Shown here: positions 36,050 through 45,431 of the stretch, in pieces
Layout: the number at the start of each line of letters is the position of its first letter
Numbering within the stretch: the first letter of the stretch is position 1
The notes under the pieces: model-generated
What the model saw: the letters and a program-made list of their open reading frames with translations, nothing else
What the model was told of the DNA's origin: nothing
Databases searched by the model: none
Assembly: GCA_012840075.1 (NCBI GenBank)
Contig: DUMC01000050.1
Coordinates: forward strand, 1-45,431
Direction: 5' to 3'
Length of the DNA: 45,431 nucleotides
From: Clostridiaceae bacterium
GTDB taxonomy: Bacteria; Bacillota; Clostridia; Acetivibrionales; DUMC01
Made by a program: the position numbers and the translations under genes

Positions 36050-37258
36050 ATGAAAAACAAAATTCTGTTTACAAAAAGAGCAATTTTATCACTGACATTA
36101 ATCTTTACCCTTGCATTTACCGCATGCAATTCAGATAATAATGCTTATAACGAACAAAATAAAGAAAACAGCGTATATAATGAGCAAAGTAAAGAAAACG
36201 ACATAACTAATCAAAATAAAGAAAACGGCGCAATTAATCAAAATAATAAAAACAGTGAAAATGAAGACAATGAAATAAAGGATGCTGAAAAAGAATTAAA
36301 AGTAGAAGATTTTTTCCCTTTTCAAAAGGATGTTTATATGAAATATAAAGGAATAGGCAATGAATATGCGGAATATGAAACTTATGTCGAATTCATTAAC
36401 GGTGATCTTATGCAAATAAGAAATCTTAATCCAGGAACTAATGCAGTCATGGTATATGAAATAAAAGACGGCGAGCTTCGCTTGAACTTCATAAAAGGAG
36501 AAGTTTATTACAGACATGATTTTACAAATGTTAAAGATGATGACAGGCTTGAAATTTTAATTAAAGAACCAATTAAAAAAGGTACTGCCTGGACACTAAA
36601 AGACGGCACAAAAAGAAGCATTACCGAAGTAAATAAGGAGATTTCAACACCTTTAGGTAACTTTTTAGCTTTAGAAATTACCAGCGAAAATGAACGTTCT
36701 ATTATAAAAGACTATTATGTTAAAGACATAGGTCATGTAAAAAGAATTTTTACATTAAAAGACGGTGATTACACTGTAACAAGCGAGCTTGAAAAAATTG
36801 AAAAAGGTGTGCCTTTGAAAGAAACTATAAAATTTTTCTATCCTGATTTCTTGAATGACAGATTGGTATACATAAATAAAGAAGTAGAATTATATACCAA
36901 TCAAGATATTAAAAGTGTCATCGAAGAGAAATTAAAAAATGTACCTGAAAATAGTCAATTAACAAAGCCTCTTTCAGAGAACACAAGATTATTATATATT
37001 ATTATCGAAGATCCCATGAGCGATATCATCGACCATCTGGTAGTAGATTTTTCAAAAGAATTGGTAACTGAAATGAATGCAGGTTCATCTTTGGAAGGCA
37101 TGATATTACAAAGTATAACAAATACTTTTTGCAGATATTATCAGACAGCACAAGTCCAAATCACATTGGAAGGGAATTTATATGAATCCGGGCATTTTCT
37201 CCTTAAACCTGACGAATATTTCACGGTTGACCTGGAGAATTCCGTTGAATATAAATAA
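36050..37258 (+). CDS. GerMN-domain lipoprotein
   Basis: The 402-residue protein has a lipoprotein signal with lipobox cysteine C26 (LAFTAC). It is followed by a Asn/Glu/Lys-rich linker built of four diverged repeats of about ten residues (YNEQNKENSV, YNEQSKENDI and so on), a beta-rich middle domain, and a C-terminal GerMN domain (about 265-390) with VVDFSKELV-x-EMNAGSSLEGMILQSITNTF. GerMN domains occur in the spore germination protein GerM and in other envelope proteins. It is probably lipid-anchored outside the membrane, with a possible sporulation or wall role. I start it at ATG 36050 after TTGGAGG. It is transcribed divergently from the Rrf2 gene and ends next to a palindromic hairpin. 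Confidence 0.85.
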   Translation: MKNKILFTKRAILSLTLIFTLAFTACNSDNNAYNEQNKENSVYNEQSKENDITNQNKENGAINQNNKNSENEDNEIKDAEKELKVEDFFPFQKDVYMKYKGIGNEYAEYETYVEFINGDLMQIRNLNPGTNAVMVYEIKDGELRLNFIKGEVYYRHDFTNVKDDDRLEILIKEPIKKGTAWTLKDGTKRSITEVNKEISTPLGNFLALEITSENERSIIKDYYVKDIGHVKRIFTLKDGDYTVTSELEKIEKGVPLKETIKFFYPDFLNDRLVYINKEVELYTNQDIKSVIEEKLKNVPENSQLTKPLSENTRLLYIIIEDPMSDIIDHLVVDFSKELVTEMNAGSSLEGMILQSITNTFCRYYQTAQVQITLEGNLYESGHFLLKPDEYFTVDLENSVEYK

Positions 37259-37344
37259 TTTATGAATGGTTGTTAAATATAAATAATTCATTAATGATTT
37301 ATGAATGAATGCATGAATGGTGTCATAATCTATGAGCATATGTA

Positions 37345-37385
37345 CGGAGTCAGGTCTGAATTGTTATAAACCGAGCCTGACTCCG
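37345..37385. terminator. Palindromic hairpin between convergent genes
   Basis: CGGAGTCAGG (37345-37354) pairs perfectly with CCTGACTCCG (37376-37385) around a 21-base loop, in the spacer where the GerMN lipoprotein gene and hemZ converge. It lacks T-runs; its high GC content in an AT-rich spacer suggests a REP-like element that may terminate both ways. Small duplications of AATATAAATAATT and ATTTATGAATG lie at 37246-37300. Confidence 0.6.
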
Positions 37386-37451
37386 CTTAATAAATCAAGA
37401 TTGACTCTGTTTAATCTAATAAGTGAATTATTTAAATCTGCCCTCTTAACA

Positions 37452-39131
37452 TTACATTCTGCCTGATTGGGTCCAAATATTTTTCTTTCTTTCAATCATT
37501 TCATCTATCCTGGTAATATAATTTTCGAGATTTTTTACATTAAATGCTCTTTCAATCCTGTTCTCCTCAGGGTAAACCACTTTAGTTACAGCTCCCGCTC
37601 CAAAAGCTATTATCGTTTGCTTTTCTTCCATTATTTGAATATTGTAAATGCATTCAAAACCTGGTTTGGAATAACCCACATTTTCAAGGTTTCCGGCTAT
37701 ATTTTTCTGCCGGTACATATAGTAGGGATTCATTCCCATCGATAAAGCATAATTGTAAGCCATATCTACCATAGCGTTAGCTGTTTCATCAGCTACAAAC
37801 AATCTGCTTTCCCAAATATTTGCACATTCACTATTGCCTTTGTCATAAGCATAATTCTCATTGTCTGTTTCATTCTTATTTAGTCGGACATCTTTAAGAT
37901 GTGAATTATTCTTATGCTTATCATGCTTATCAAGAGTATCAAGTTCTTCCCTTAGCTTTGATGCCCTTTTGATTGATAATGCATGTACTGTTAAGTTTTC
38001 AGGATTCATTTGGCGTATTTCTTTTAAAGTATGCTCAAACATTGAAAGGGTTTCGCCGGGAAGTCCAACTATAATATCCATGTTTATATTATTAATGCCT
38101 ATATCTCTTGCAAGATAAAAAGCTTCTTTTACTTCCTCAGGTGTATGGCTCCTGCCAATAGCTTTCAATGTTTCAAGATTCATAGTCTGAGGATTAATAC
38201 TTATCCGGCTGACCTTACTGTTTTTTATTGTAATAAGCTTCTCTCGGTCAATTGTGTCAGGTCTTCCGGCTTCAAGGGTATATTCTTCAAGGTTACTTAA
38301 ATCCAAGGTATTTTCAATAAATTGCAGCAAATCCGCCAGTTCTTCGTTACTAACCGAAGTAGGGGTGCCTCCGCCTATATATATGGTTTGTATCTTTAAT
38401 TTTTCTCTTTTCAGTATATCTTCATTAATCATTTGTATTTCTCTTTTCAAAGCATCCGTGTATTTTCTTACTAAATACGCATTTTTATCGATGCAGTTTG
38501 ACGTGAAGGAACAATAATGGCACCTGCTCTTACAAAATGGAATGCCTATATATAGGCTCACCATATCCCTTGTATTACGTTCGAGTATACTTTTCTCTGT
38601 TTTCGCAATCGTATATGCAAGGGATGCTTTTTTCGGCGACACAAAGTAGTAATTTTGAAGCTCGCTTATGATTTCTACTTCAGTCATGCCTTTTTCCATC
38701 ATCTCATACGGAATTTTGGCAGGTCTAACTCCTGTCAACATACCCCATGGCATCTTTTTTCCTGTGTTTTTACTTAAGATGCTATATATCTGACGTGCCA
38801 ATTCTTTTTTTACAACAGTTAAATCTTCGATTGAAAGTAAATTATCCCGGGGGATTGATAAATCAACTATCCTATTGCCATCCTTTTCTATTTGTATATA
38901 ATAGTTAGCGACTTTCCCGCCTGTACTAAATTTGACAAGGGCATCAGTATTATCGGCAATGTTAATATTATTAGTACAATCAATATGAGTATTATTAACA
39001 TGGCCAATGTTCCCAATATAGTTATCAAAATCTTCCTTTATTAAAACTATTTTATCGTTTTTAAAAAACATCTTTATGATATTATATATGTCATACCAAA
39101 ATTTTTCTTCATTTAGTTTTACTCTTATCAC
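37452..39131 (-). CDS. hemZ: Oxygen-independent coproporphyrinogen III oxidase-like HemZ
   Basis: HemZ is a radical SAM protein of the HemN group, linked to anaerobic oxidation of coproporphyrinogen III in Firmicutes. The cluster motif is C200-x3-C204-x2-C207 in YIGIPFCKSRCHYCSF, followed by YIGGGTPTSV and DIIVGLPGET, and the N-terminal region has the HemZ-specific PWGMLTGVRPAKIPYEM (128-144). At 559 residues it is longer than usual because of two Asn/Asp/Lys-rich insertions, about 41-64 and 401-437, absent from the family as I know it. The start is GTG at 39131 with AGGTG upstream. It follows the MBL hydrolase gene by 62 bp. Confidence 0.9.
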   Translation of the reverse strand: MIRVKLNEEKFWYDIYNIIKMFFKNDKIVLIKEDFDNYIGNIGHVNNTHIDCTNNINIADNTDALVKFSTGGKVANYYIQIEKDGNRIVDLSIPRDNLLSIEDLTVVKKELARQIYSILSKNTGKKMPWGMLTGVRPAKIPYEMMEKGMTEVEIISELQNYYFVSPKKASLAYTIAKTEKSILERNTRDMVSLYIGIPFCKSRCHYCSFTSNCIDKNAYLVRKYTDALKREIQMINEDILKREKLKIQTIYIGGGTPTSVSNEELADLLQFIENTLDLSNLEEYTLEAGRPDTIDREKLITIKNSKVSRISINPQTMNLETLKAIGRSHTPEEVKEAFYLARDIGINNINMDIIVGLPGETLSMFEHTLKEIRQMNPENLTVHALSIKRASKLREELDTLDKHDKHKNNSHLKDVRLNKNETDNENYAYDKGNSECANIWESRLFVADETANAMVDMAYNYALSMGMNPYYMYRQKNIAGNLENVGYSKPGFECIYNIQIMEEKQTIIAFGAGAVTKVVYPEENRIERAFNVKNLENYITRIDEMIERKKNIWTQSGRM

Positions 39132-39193
39132 TTTATCACCTGTTTGTATGCTCTTTGCTGCTCCTATTCATCCTAAACAAACTTCTTAAATAC

Positions 39194-39802
39194 TTAAATA
39201 AACGGATTGTTTCTTCTTTCATATCCTATAGTTGTTGCCGTTCCGTGGCCGGGATAAACGATTATTTTGTCATCAAGCTCCATCAACTTGTGAAGCGATT
39301 TCATCAAATCTTCCTGGTCTCCGGCTCCAAGGTCAGTTCTACCAACTGACATCCTAAATAAAGTATCACCTGTAAAAATTTTATCATTCACTTTTATACA
39401 AATTCCTCCCGGAGTATGGCCGGGTGTATGCATAATTTCTAATTTCAAATCTCCTACCTTTACTATGTCACCGTCTTTTAATTCAATATCGGCAGGTTTA
39501 AAAGTTTTATCAAGTCCAAATAATTTAGAACCGTTGTGCCAAGCATCCATAAGAAACGGTGCATCTTTTTCATGTATCAACACTTTGGCATCAAGACTTT
39601 CGCGGATATCATCCACTGAAAAAACATGATCGACATGAGTATGGGTTAGTATTATATATTTAATTTTTAAACCACTTTGTTTGACCAATTCTAATATATC
39701 CTGCGCCTTGGCTCCCGGATCTATTAATGCTCCTTCTCCGTCGTTTCCGATTAAATAACAATTGGATGCCAATAATCCTGTGGGTAACCTTTTTAAAATC
39801 AT
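39194..39802 (-). CDS. MBL-fold metallo-hydrolase (glyoxalase II-like)
   Basis: The 202-residue protein is a compact metallo-beta-lactamase-fold hydrolase. The metal ligands are H54, H56, D58 and H59 (THTHVDH), H129 (HTPGHTPGG), D146 (FTGDTLF) and H186 (YPGHGT). Such proteins hydrolyse thioesters like S-lactoylglutathione or related compounds; clostridia usually lack glutathione, so the substrate is uncertain. AAGGAG precedes the ATG. It lies in the conserved order recJ-apt-rel-dtd-MBL-hemZ seen in many Clostridia. Confidence 0.9.
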   Translation of the reverse strand: MILKRLPTGLLASNCYLIGNDGEGALIDPGAKAQDILELVKQSGLKIKYIILTHTHVDHVFSVDDIRESLDAKVLIHEKDAPFLMDAWHNGSKLFGLDKTFKPADIELKDGDIVKVGDLKLEIMHTPGHTPGGICIKVNDKIFTGDTLFRMSVGRTDLGAGDQEDLMKSLHKLMELDDKIIVYPGHGTATTIGYERRNNPFI

Positions 39803-39861
39803 TTCAACTACTCCTTATATCTTTGATATCTATGCCTATTAAAAGTTTTCTAATAATCAAT

Positions 39862-39950
39862 ATTATTAGCTTTTAATAAAAATTAAGATTTATTAAAGAT
39901 TCAATATTATTGGCATTTAATAAAAATAATTATTAGCATTTAATAAAAAT
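39862..39950. repeat. Three AT-rich repeats between dtd and the MBL gene
   Basis: ATTATTAGCTTTTAATAAAA (39862), ATTATTGGCATTTAATAAAA (39906) and ATTATTAGCATTTAATAAAA (39929) are copies of one 22-bp unit at spacings of 44 and 23 bp. The rest of the 214-bp spacer is similar A/T sequence with no gene. Confidence 0.7.
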
Positions 39951-40016
39951 AAAGATTTAGCAAAAATAAATAACTTTTAAAGAAATACATTTAAGCAAAA
40001 GTTAAAAAGTTTAAAC

Positions 40017-40469
40017 TTAAAAATTCTTTTTGCTATCAAGTAACAACGTAACCGGTCCGTCATTCACCAGCTCCACCATCATTTCCGCTTGAAAGACCCC
40101 TGTTTCGACTTTTAAGTTATATTTATCATTACAATATTTTATAAACTCTTCATAAAGAGCTTTAGCTGTTTCAGGTTTTGCAGCTTTATCATAGCTCGGT
40201 CTTCTTCCTTTTCTACAATCACCGTACAATGTAAATTGTGAAATTACCATCAATTGTCCACCTGTTTCGATTAATGACAGATTCATTTTTCCTTGTGCGT
40301 CCTCGAATACCCTTAGATTGACTATTTTTTCAGCAAGATACTCTACGTCTTTCCTGTCATCTTCTTGACCTACTCCAAGGAAAACAAGCAATCCTTTTCC
40401 TATTTTCCCCACTACTTGATCATCTACACTTACACTTGCTGACTTTACCCTTTGTACAACTGCTCTCAC
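40017..40469 (-). CDS. dtd: D-aminoacyl-tRNA deacylase
   Basis: Dtd hydrolyses D-aminoacyl-tRNAs, and glycyl-tRNA(Ala), to keep D-residues out of protein. The family motifs SQFTLYGD (about 77-84) and [11 protein letters not shown] near the C-terminus are present. I start it at GTG 40469, which gives the canonical [15 protein letters not shown]-terminus and a normal length of 150; a TTG at 40481 lies too close to the AGGAGG site to be used. It is downstream of rel, a very common pairing. Confidence 0.94.
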   Translation of the reverse strand: MRAVVQRVKSASVSVDDQVVGKIGKGLLVFLGVGQEDDRKDVEYLAEKIVNLRVFEDAQGKMNLSLIETGGQLMVISQFTLYGDCRKGRRPSYDKAAKPETAKALYEEFIKYCNDKYNLKVETGVFQAEMMVELVNDGPVTLLLDSKKNF

Positions 40470-40783
40470 TTGTAAACTCAATCCTCCTCGAAGCTTTTTA
40501 TCATACTTTTATTTTACTTTTATTTTATCTTGAGTTTATGCAAAATTTTATATAAAAAATATATAATTATATGTTATTTGTTTATTTGATTATTTGTATA
40601 TTTGAACATATACAGTGCATTTAACTTGATCTAAGTACTAAGCCGGTTTAGATATATATCATGGTTAAAAGTTAAGATAAAATAAAAATAAAATTTGGAT
40701 CATTAATTTAGAGATTGAATTAATAAACCCAAATCCGGATTGCAGCATAAAATAAAAAAATCCTATGATTTACTTTTACCTAC
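40470..40783. other. AT-rich spacer between rel and dtd
   Basis: The region holds the dtd ribosome site, an exact 11-bp tandem duplication ACTTTTATTTT at 40505-40526, and a small AATCCGGATT palindrome near 40732. No gene, promoter or strong terminator is evident. Confidence 0.45.
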
Positions 40784-42970
40784 TTAATGCTTATTTCTCG
40801 TGGTTTCAACTACACCGTCTATTTTTTTCAATCTTTTTAAAATCTTATTTAATTGGTCCGTATCGGTAATTTCCAATGTCATAGTCATTATTGCTTTGTT
40901 ATCCTTTGTTGTTCTGGCATTGATTGCCTTTAAAGGTATTTTTGCTTCACTTATGGCATTTGTTATATCCAGAAGCAGAGCATCCCTGTCATTTGCCAGT
41001 ATGCTTATATCAACCTTGTAAGATACCTTTGCACCATTATCCCAGCTTACTTCTATTAACCTTTCCACTTCACTGTGATTTTTTACATTTATACAATCAC
41101 TGGTGTGTATTGAAACGCCTCTGCCTCTTGTAATATATCCTATTATGCTGTCACCCGGAACCGGATTGCAACACCTGGAAAGTCTTACAAGACAGTTGTC
41201 TATTCCTTTGACAATAATTCCGTTTACCGGACCTGTTTTTTCTTTTTTACTTGATTTCTGCTGAGCTCCGTCTTTCGTATTTTGTTCAAGTTCTTCAGCT
41301 TTGACAGTTTTCCTGTATTCTTCCTTCAACCTAGATACTATTTTGTGAGCAGTAATTGCGCCGTATCCGATTGCAGCATATAAATCATCTATGGTACTAA
41401 ATGTATATTTTTTGAGAATAGGATCCACCCATTCGGGTTTGAACAGTTGACTTTGTGTTAATCCATGCTTCTTAAGTTCTTTTTCAATAAGTTCTTTACC
41501 TCGTACTATATTTTCTTCTCTTTTTTCCTTCTTAAACCACTGTTTTATTTTGCTTTTTGCTTGTGAGCTTTTTACAATCTTTAACCAATCCCGACTGGGA
41601 CCCGCTGCATTAGGTGAAGTAATAATTTCTACTATATCACCGTTTTTTAGTTTATAATCCAGAGGCATGAGCCTTCCATTTACTTTAGCCCCAATCATTT
41701 TATTTCCTATAGCGCTGTGGATGGTGTATGCAAAGTCGATAGGCGTTGAGTCTTTCGGCAGATTAATAACATCACCTTTTGGTGTGAATACAAACACTTC
41801 ATCGTTAAACATTTCTATTTTAAGGTTTTCCATAAATTCCGTCGCATCAGGCATTTCCTTCTGCCATTCCAGCAACTGTCTTACCCAGGCAAGTTTCTCG
41901 TTAAATTTGTCATCAGCACTTCCCTTGCTCTTGTTCCCCTCTTTATACTTCCAGTGAGCAGCTATTCCTACTTCTGCCACCTTATGCATTTCCCAGGTTC
42001 GTATTTGGACTTCAAAAGGATGACCTTCATTTCCAATCACAGTTGTGTGGAGAGATTGATACATGTTGGGTTTGGGCATAGCAATGTAATCCTTAAACCT
42101 GCCCGGTATAGGCTTGTACAATTCGTGCACCATACCAAGAACTGCATAACAGTCTTTTACTGTATCTACTATTAAACGTACAGCAAATAAGTCATAGATT
42201 TGATCTATTGTGCTGTTATTTTCCCTCATCTTCCTGTAGATGCTGTAAAAGTGCTTCGGTCTGCCTTCTACATGGGCATTAATACCTATTTCTTGAGTTT
42301 TACTTTTTAGCGTCTCAACTATTTGATTTATGAATGCCTCTCTTTCTCTTCTTTTTTGAGCTATTTTTTCTACGAGATCATAATATCCTTCCGGGTCAAT
42401 GTATCTGAGGCTGATATCTTCTAACTCCCATTTGATTCTGGACATACCCAGCCTATGTGCAATAGGCGCATATACATCCAATGTTTCCTTAGATATTGAC
42501 AACTGCTTTTCATGTGGGAGATACTTCAACGTGCGCATATTGTGAAGTCGGTCAGCCAGCTTTATCATAATAACTCTTATATCATTAGCCATTGCCAGAA
42601 ACATCTTTCTTAGATTTTCAACCTGCTGTTCTTCTTTTGTCTGGTAAGGAATCTTGCTCAGCTTTGTAACTCCGTCTACAAGATTGGCAACTTCTTTTCC
42701 GAAATCTGCTTCCATCTGATTTAAAGTATAATCAGTATCTTCAACAGTATCATGTAAAAGCGCCGCTATTATTGAAGTACAATCCAGTTCGAGTTCAGCC
42801 AATATATAAGCAACCTCAACAGGATGAACAATGTATGGCTCCCCCGAAACTCTTTGCTGTCCGTCATGAGCATTCCTGGAGAGGTCGTACGCCTTCCGCA
42901 ACATCTTTATATCACAATTTGGATTATATTGTTTTACTCTTTCAATTAACCGGTCAAAGCTAACCGACAT
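40784..42970 (-). CDS. relA: Bifunctional (p)ppGpp synthetase/hydrolase Rel
   Basis: Rel makes and degrades the stringent-response alarmone (p)ppGpp. The 728-residue protein has the hydrolase HD domain with HD73-74 and ED77-78 (LLHDTVEDTDYT), the synthetase domain with YSIYRKM and R291-F-K-D (the RxKD signature of bifunctional enzymes), a TGS domain (about 390-452, VFTPKGDVINLPKDSTPIDFA), a zinc-finger-like region with CCNPVPGD, and a C-terminal ACT domain (about 655-728). Both activities look intact. The start is ATG 42970 after GGAGG; a longer upstream frame has no site. It lies between apt and dtd, as in most Firmicutes. Confidence 0.97.
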   Translation of the reverse strand: MSVSFDRLIERVKQYNPNCDIKMLRKAYDLSRNAHDGQQRVSGEPYIVHPVEVAYILAELELDCTSIIAALLHDTVEDTDYTLNQMEADFGKEVANLVDGVTKLSKIPYQTKEEQQVENLRKMFLAMANDIRVIMIKLADRLHNMRTLKYLPHEKQLSISKETLDVYAPIAHRLGMSRIKWELEDISLRYIDPEGYYDLVEKIAQKRREREAFINQIVETLKSKTQEIGINAHVEGRPKHFYSIYRKMRENNSTIDQIYDLFAVRLIVDTVKDCYAVLGMVHELYKPIPGRFKDYIAMPKPNMYQSLHTTVIGNEGHPFEVQIRTWEMHKVAEVGIAAHWKYKEGNKSKGSADDKFNEKLAWVRQLLEWQKEMPDATEFMENLKIEMFNDEVFVFTPKGDVINLPKDSTPIDFAYTIHSAIGNKMIGAKVNGRLMPLDYKLKNGDIVEIITSPNAAGPSRDWLKIVKSSQAKSKIKQWFKKEKREENIVRGKELIEKELKKHGLTQSQLFKPEWVDPILKKYTFSTIDDLYAAIGYGAITAHKIVSRLKEEYRKTVKAEELEQNTKDGAQQKSSKKEKTGPVNGIIVKGIDNCLVRLSRCCNPVPGDSIIGYITRGRGVSIHTSDCINVKNHSEVERLIEVSWDNGAKVSYKVDISILANDRDALLLDITNAISEAKIPLKAINARTTKDNKAIMTMTLEITDTDQLNKILKRLKKIDGVVETTRNKH

Positions 42971-43148
42971 CTTACTTCCTCCATAATAAGCTTTCATCGG
43001 AAAAAAGTACACGTCAACCATATATTGCTTTCGTAATTATAACTGCAATTGCAACGAACGTATACTATAGCACAGTATTTATTTATAAACTTTTACCCTA
43101 ATAAACCGGTTTTATCACAATAAAAATATTTACAATATTCATTATATT

Positions 43149-43667
43149 TTAAGTGATTTTTACCAGTGACTCAACTTTGTAATTTTTTAATCTTTCCCTG
43201 CCATTTAGATAAGCTAATTCTACAAAATAAACAAGCCCCTTAACTTCTCCTCCAAGTTTTTCAACTAATTGAATATTCGACCATGCTGTGCCTCCTGTTG
43301 CAAGCAAATCATCAACTATTGCAATCCTATCTCCCGGCTTTACGGCATCTTCATGTATTTCGAGAATATCCGTTCCATATTCAAGTTCATATTCCACACT
43401 TATTGTTTTATATGGCAATTTTCCTTTTTTTCTTACAGGCACAAATCCTATACCTAACATATAAGCCAAAGGTGCTCCAAATATAAAACCCCTTGATTCA
43501 GCCCCGACTATTAAGTCAATAGGACCTAACTCAAGAAGCTTATCTCTCATTCCTTCAAGGCACATTTTAAGAGCAACAGGATCTTGCAGCACAGGTGTAA
43601 TATCGATAAAATCAATTCCTGGTTTTGGGAAATCCATTACATGTCTTAACTTAGCTTCCAAGTTCAT
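43149..43667 (-). CDS. apt: Adenine phosphoribosyltransferase
   Basis: Apt salvages adenine with PRPP to give AMP. The 172-residue protein shows the Apt N-terminus FPKPGIDFIDITPVLQDP (13-30), AESRGFIFGAPLAY, and the PRPP-binding loop IVDDLLATGGT (about 116-126). AGAGGAT precedes the ATG. It lies between recJ and rel on the same strand, the widespread recJ-apt-rel order; spacers of about 180 bp on both sides are AT-rich with no clear terminator. Confidence 0.97.
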   Translation of the reverse strand: MNLEAKLRHVMDFPKPGIDFIDITPVLQDPVALKMCLEGMRDKLLELGPIDLIVGAESRGFIFGAPLAYMLGIGFVPVRKKGKLPYKTISVEYELEYGTDILEIHEDAVKPGDRIAIVDDLLATGGTAWSNIQLVEKLGGEVKGLVYFVELAYLNGRERLKNYKVESLVKIT

Positions 43668-43848
43668 ATACCATATCCTCTTTTCATTTCTTTTTTATAT
43701 TTTTCGCCTTAATTTTTCCTTTCACATAAATTTTTTAAGTTATTTAGCCTTTTGCTTCAAAATTAGTGAAAAAATATACTTGTATACATTATTATATTAT
43801 ATATTATCTTTTGCTCTTAGCAAGTGTTTTTGTGTTTTTCAATATACC

Positions 43849-45431
43849 TCAAGCATTTGAAATTCTAAAATCATATAACCTCAATTGCACGGAAGTAATC
43901 CCGTTATAAGTGTTCAAAGCAGGTACAAAAGCTATGTCCAACCGGGTATCACATTTTTGATTTCTAATCATTTCCTCAGCTTTCTCTATTCCAAATTTAT
44001 TTTCCAACATATTTATAAATTTTTCTACCTGGTTAAATCCTACGGCATCTATCCGATGGTTATTCTCCGTATTTAAAATCAATTTGAGGGTGTTTTTATT
44101 TGATCCGACAATGTAAAATCTATCTACATTAATTTTTTTGTCGCCGAAGATGGGGCTGGGATTTCCCTTACCAAAAGGCTCCAGAGCTTCTATATCATTA
44201 ATTAAGTCTATTGAAACGTCAGAAATAGGAACATGGCTGTCAATTGTTAATTTCGGTATAAGATCGCTTTCAGTAAGGGGGCTGTTTTCATTTAGCTTTT
44301 TCCTAAGCTCGTTTATATTTTCTTTTTTTATTGTTAATCCTGCAGCCATCTGATGCCCACCAAATTTCTCCATTAGATATTTAAGCTTGGAAAGCTCTTC
44401 AAACATATTGTACTTTTCAATGGATCGTCCTGAACCTTTCGCAAATAGCTCATCTTTGCTGTCAGTGAGTATAATTGTAGGTCTATTGTACTTTTCCTTT
44501 ACTCTTCCTGCTATAATACCTGCAACGCTTTCATGAACGGACGGTTCATATACTATGAGAACTTTATCCTGAAGGTAGTTATAATTATTAATTATCCTGC
44601 AAACATTTTCAAAACCTTTTTCGGTTAAGCTCTGTCTCTTTTCATTTAATTCTCTCAATTGCATGGCTATTTCATCAGCTTCCGCAGGATCCTGGCACAA
44701 CAGCAATTTTAATGACAAATCAGCCTTCTCCAGTCTCCCTGTAGCATTTATGCACGGCCCTATAATAAAACCCACATGATAGGATTTTATCTTCTTACCT
44801 TCCATGCCTACCGTTTTAATAAGAGCCTTAAGTCCTATGTTCTTGGTATTATTCAACATATCAAGACCAATCTTTGCAATAATCCTGTTTTCATATAATA
44901 CATCTACAACATCGCATATGGTAGCAATAGCTGCATATTCAATAAATTGATTTGCTTCCTCTCTCCGTATACCCATTTTTTCATATAATACCTCAGAAAC
45001 TTTGTATGCAACAGATGCTCCGCATAACTGCTTAAAAGGATAATGGCAATCAGGTTGCTTAGGATCTATTATAGCATTAGCTTCGGGCAATACAATTGTA
45101 CGATTTCCGTCCTCGTCTTCTATAAAAGGAACCTCATGGTGGTCTGTTATAACTACACTCATACCTAACTCTCTTGCACACTTGATTTCATTAATAGCAG
45201 CTATACCGTTATCACAAGTTATCAGTACCTGACAGCCTTCACTATGGAGTGTTTTCAGCCTGTCAATGTTAATACCGTAACCTTCCCATTCCCTGTCAGG
45301 TATATAATAAGTGACATTAGCTCCACATTTTCTTAAAGCGGTAAATAATATATATGTGCTGATAACTCCGTCTGCATCATAATCTCCATATATTACAATT
45401 TTTTTATGACTTTCAATAGCTTCTTTTATAA
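43849..45431 (-). CDS. recJ: Single-strand-specific exonuclease RecJ (partial, N-terminus missing)
   Basis: RecJ degrades single-stranded DNA 5' to 3' in recombination and mismatch or base-excision repair. The frame is open to the last base of the window, so the start is outside. The DHH phosphoesterase motifs are visible: VIYGDYDADGVIS (near 45380), an internal VLITCDNGIAA segment, and VVITDHHEVP just after the Met at 45162. Further on are DHHA1-type GHQMAAGLTI and the C-terminal OB-like domain with RLYDFRI. Annotation that starts at the Met at 45162 would drop the first catalytic motif. It is upstream of apt in the conserved recJ-apt-rel block. Confidence 0.96.
   Translation of the reverse strand, partial: IKEAIESHKKIVIYGDYDADGVISTYILFTALRKCGANVTYYIPDREWEGYGINIDRLKTLHSEGCQVLITCDNGIAAINEIKCARELGMSVVITDHHEVPFIEDEDGNRTIVLPEANAIIDPKQPDCHYPFKQLCGASVAYKVSEVLYEKMGIRREEANQFIEYAAIATICDVVDVLYENRIIAKIGLDMLNNTKNIGLKALIKTVGMEGKKIKSYHVGFIIGPCINATGRLEKADLSLKLLLCQDPAEADEIAMQLRELNEKRQSLTEKGFENVCRIINNYNYLQDKVLIVYEPSVHESVAGIIAGRVKEKYNRPTIILTDSKDELFAKGSGRSIEKYNMFEELSKLKYLMEKFGGHQMAAGLTIKKENINELRKKLNENSPLTESDLIPKLTIDSHVPISDVSIDLINDIEALEPFGKGNPSPIFGDKKINVDRFYIVGSNKNTLKLILNTENNHRIDAVGFNQVEKFINMLENKFGIEKAEEMIRNQKCDTRLDIAFVPALNTYNGITSVQLRLYDFRISNA

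Overview
This 45 kb window is AT-rich, has long AT-only spacers and is almost entirely coding. Gene content (pta-ackA, fhs-fchA-folD, HemZ, GatCAB, two Rrf2 regulators, DUF512 radical SAM protein, HD-GYP protein, Rel, GerMN lipoprotein) and the strong AGGAGG-type ribosome binding sites point to an anaerobic, fermentative member of the Clostridia (Firmicutes). The clostridial class is a firm inference; the genus is not. Most genes lie on the minus strand. I see no tRNA, rRNA, CRISPR array, insertion sequence or phage gene.

Layout, left to right. 1-84: last codons of a sodium-pump decarboxylase beta subunit. 230-700: Fur-family regulator with a triple 17-bp repeat upstream. 1043-2287 (+): ApgM-type phosphoglycerate mutase. 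2547-2993: CheW-like protein. 3155-7317: small sugar/cyclitol locus, with two xylose-isomerase-like TIM barrels and a Gfo/Idh oxidoreductase divergent from an AraC regulator, and tandem palindromes between them. 7437-12193: gpsA, plsY, der and a PDZ/radical SAM protein. 12374-15466: pta-ackA followed by yceD-rpmF, the latter pair with its own near-perfect promoter. 15773-17053: tandem HD/HD-GYP protein next to a 67-bp hairpin repeat array. 17433-21404: gatCAB and a nitroreductase. 21736-22950 (+): lipoprotein with a long charged linker. 22964-25012: hflK-hflC. 25131-28343: fhs-fchA-folD one-carbon genes. 28653-31697: SNF2-family ATPase. 32276-35774: O-acetylhomoserine route to homocysteine (metA and sulfhydrylase) interleaved with two Rrf2 regulators. 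36050-37258 (+): GerMN lipoprotein. 37452-45431: hemZ, MBL hydrolase, dtd, rel, apt and recJ, the last cut by the window end.

How the genes work together. Pta and AckA convert acetyl-CoA to acetate with ATP yield. Fhs, FchA and FolD interconvert formate and methylene-THF; FolD appears to have lost its cyclohydrolase residues, so FchA would be obligatory. MetA carries Glu111, the residue linked to acetyl-CoA use, and the adjacent sulfhydrylase uses O-acetylhomoserine, so the two are chemically matched; the flanking Rrf2 proteins are the likely regulators.

The most unusual non-coding features are short tandem duplications in many spacers (8, 11, 13, 16, 17, 19, 25, 26 and 67 bp units), several GGGGAC/GTCCCC-type hairpin repeats that reach into gene ends, and a probable tandem operator in the sugar locus. 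I did not find a clearly new multi-gene system; the best candidates for something undescribed are the sugar locus and the dual-Rrf2 methionine locus.
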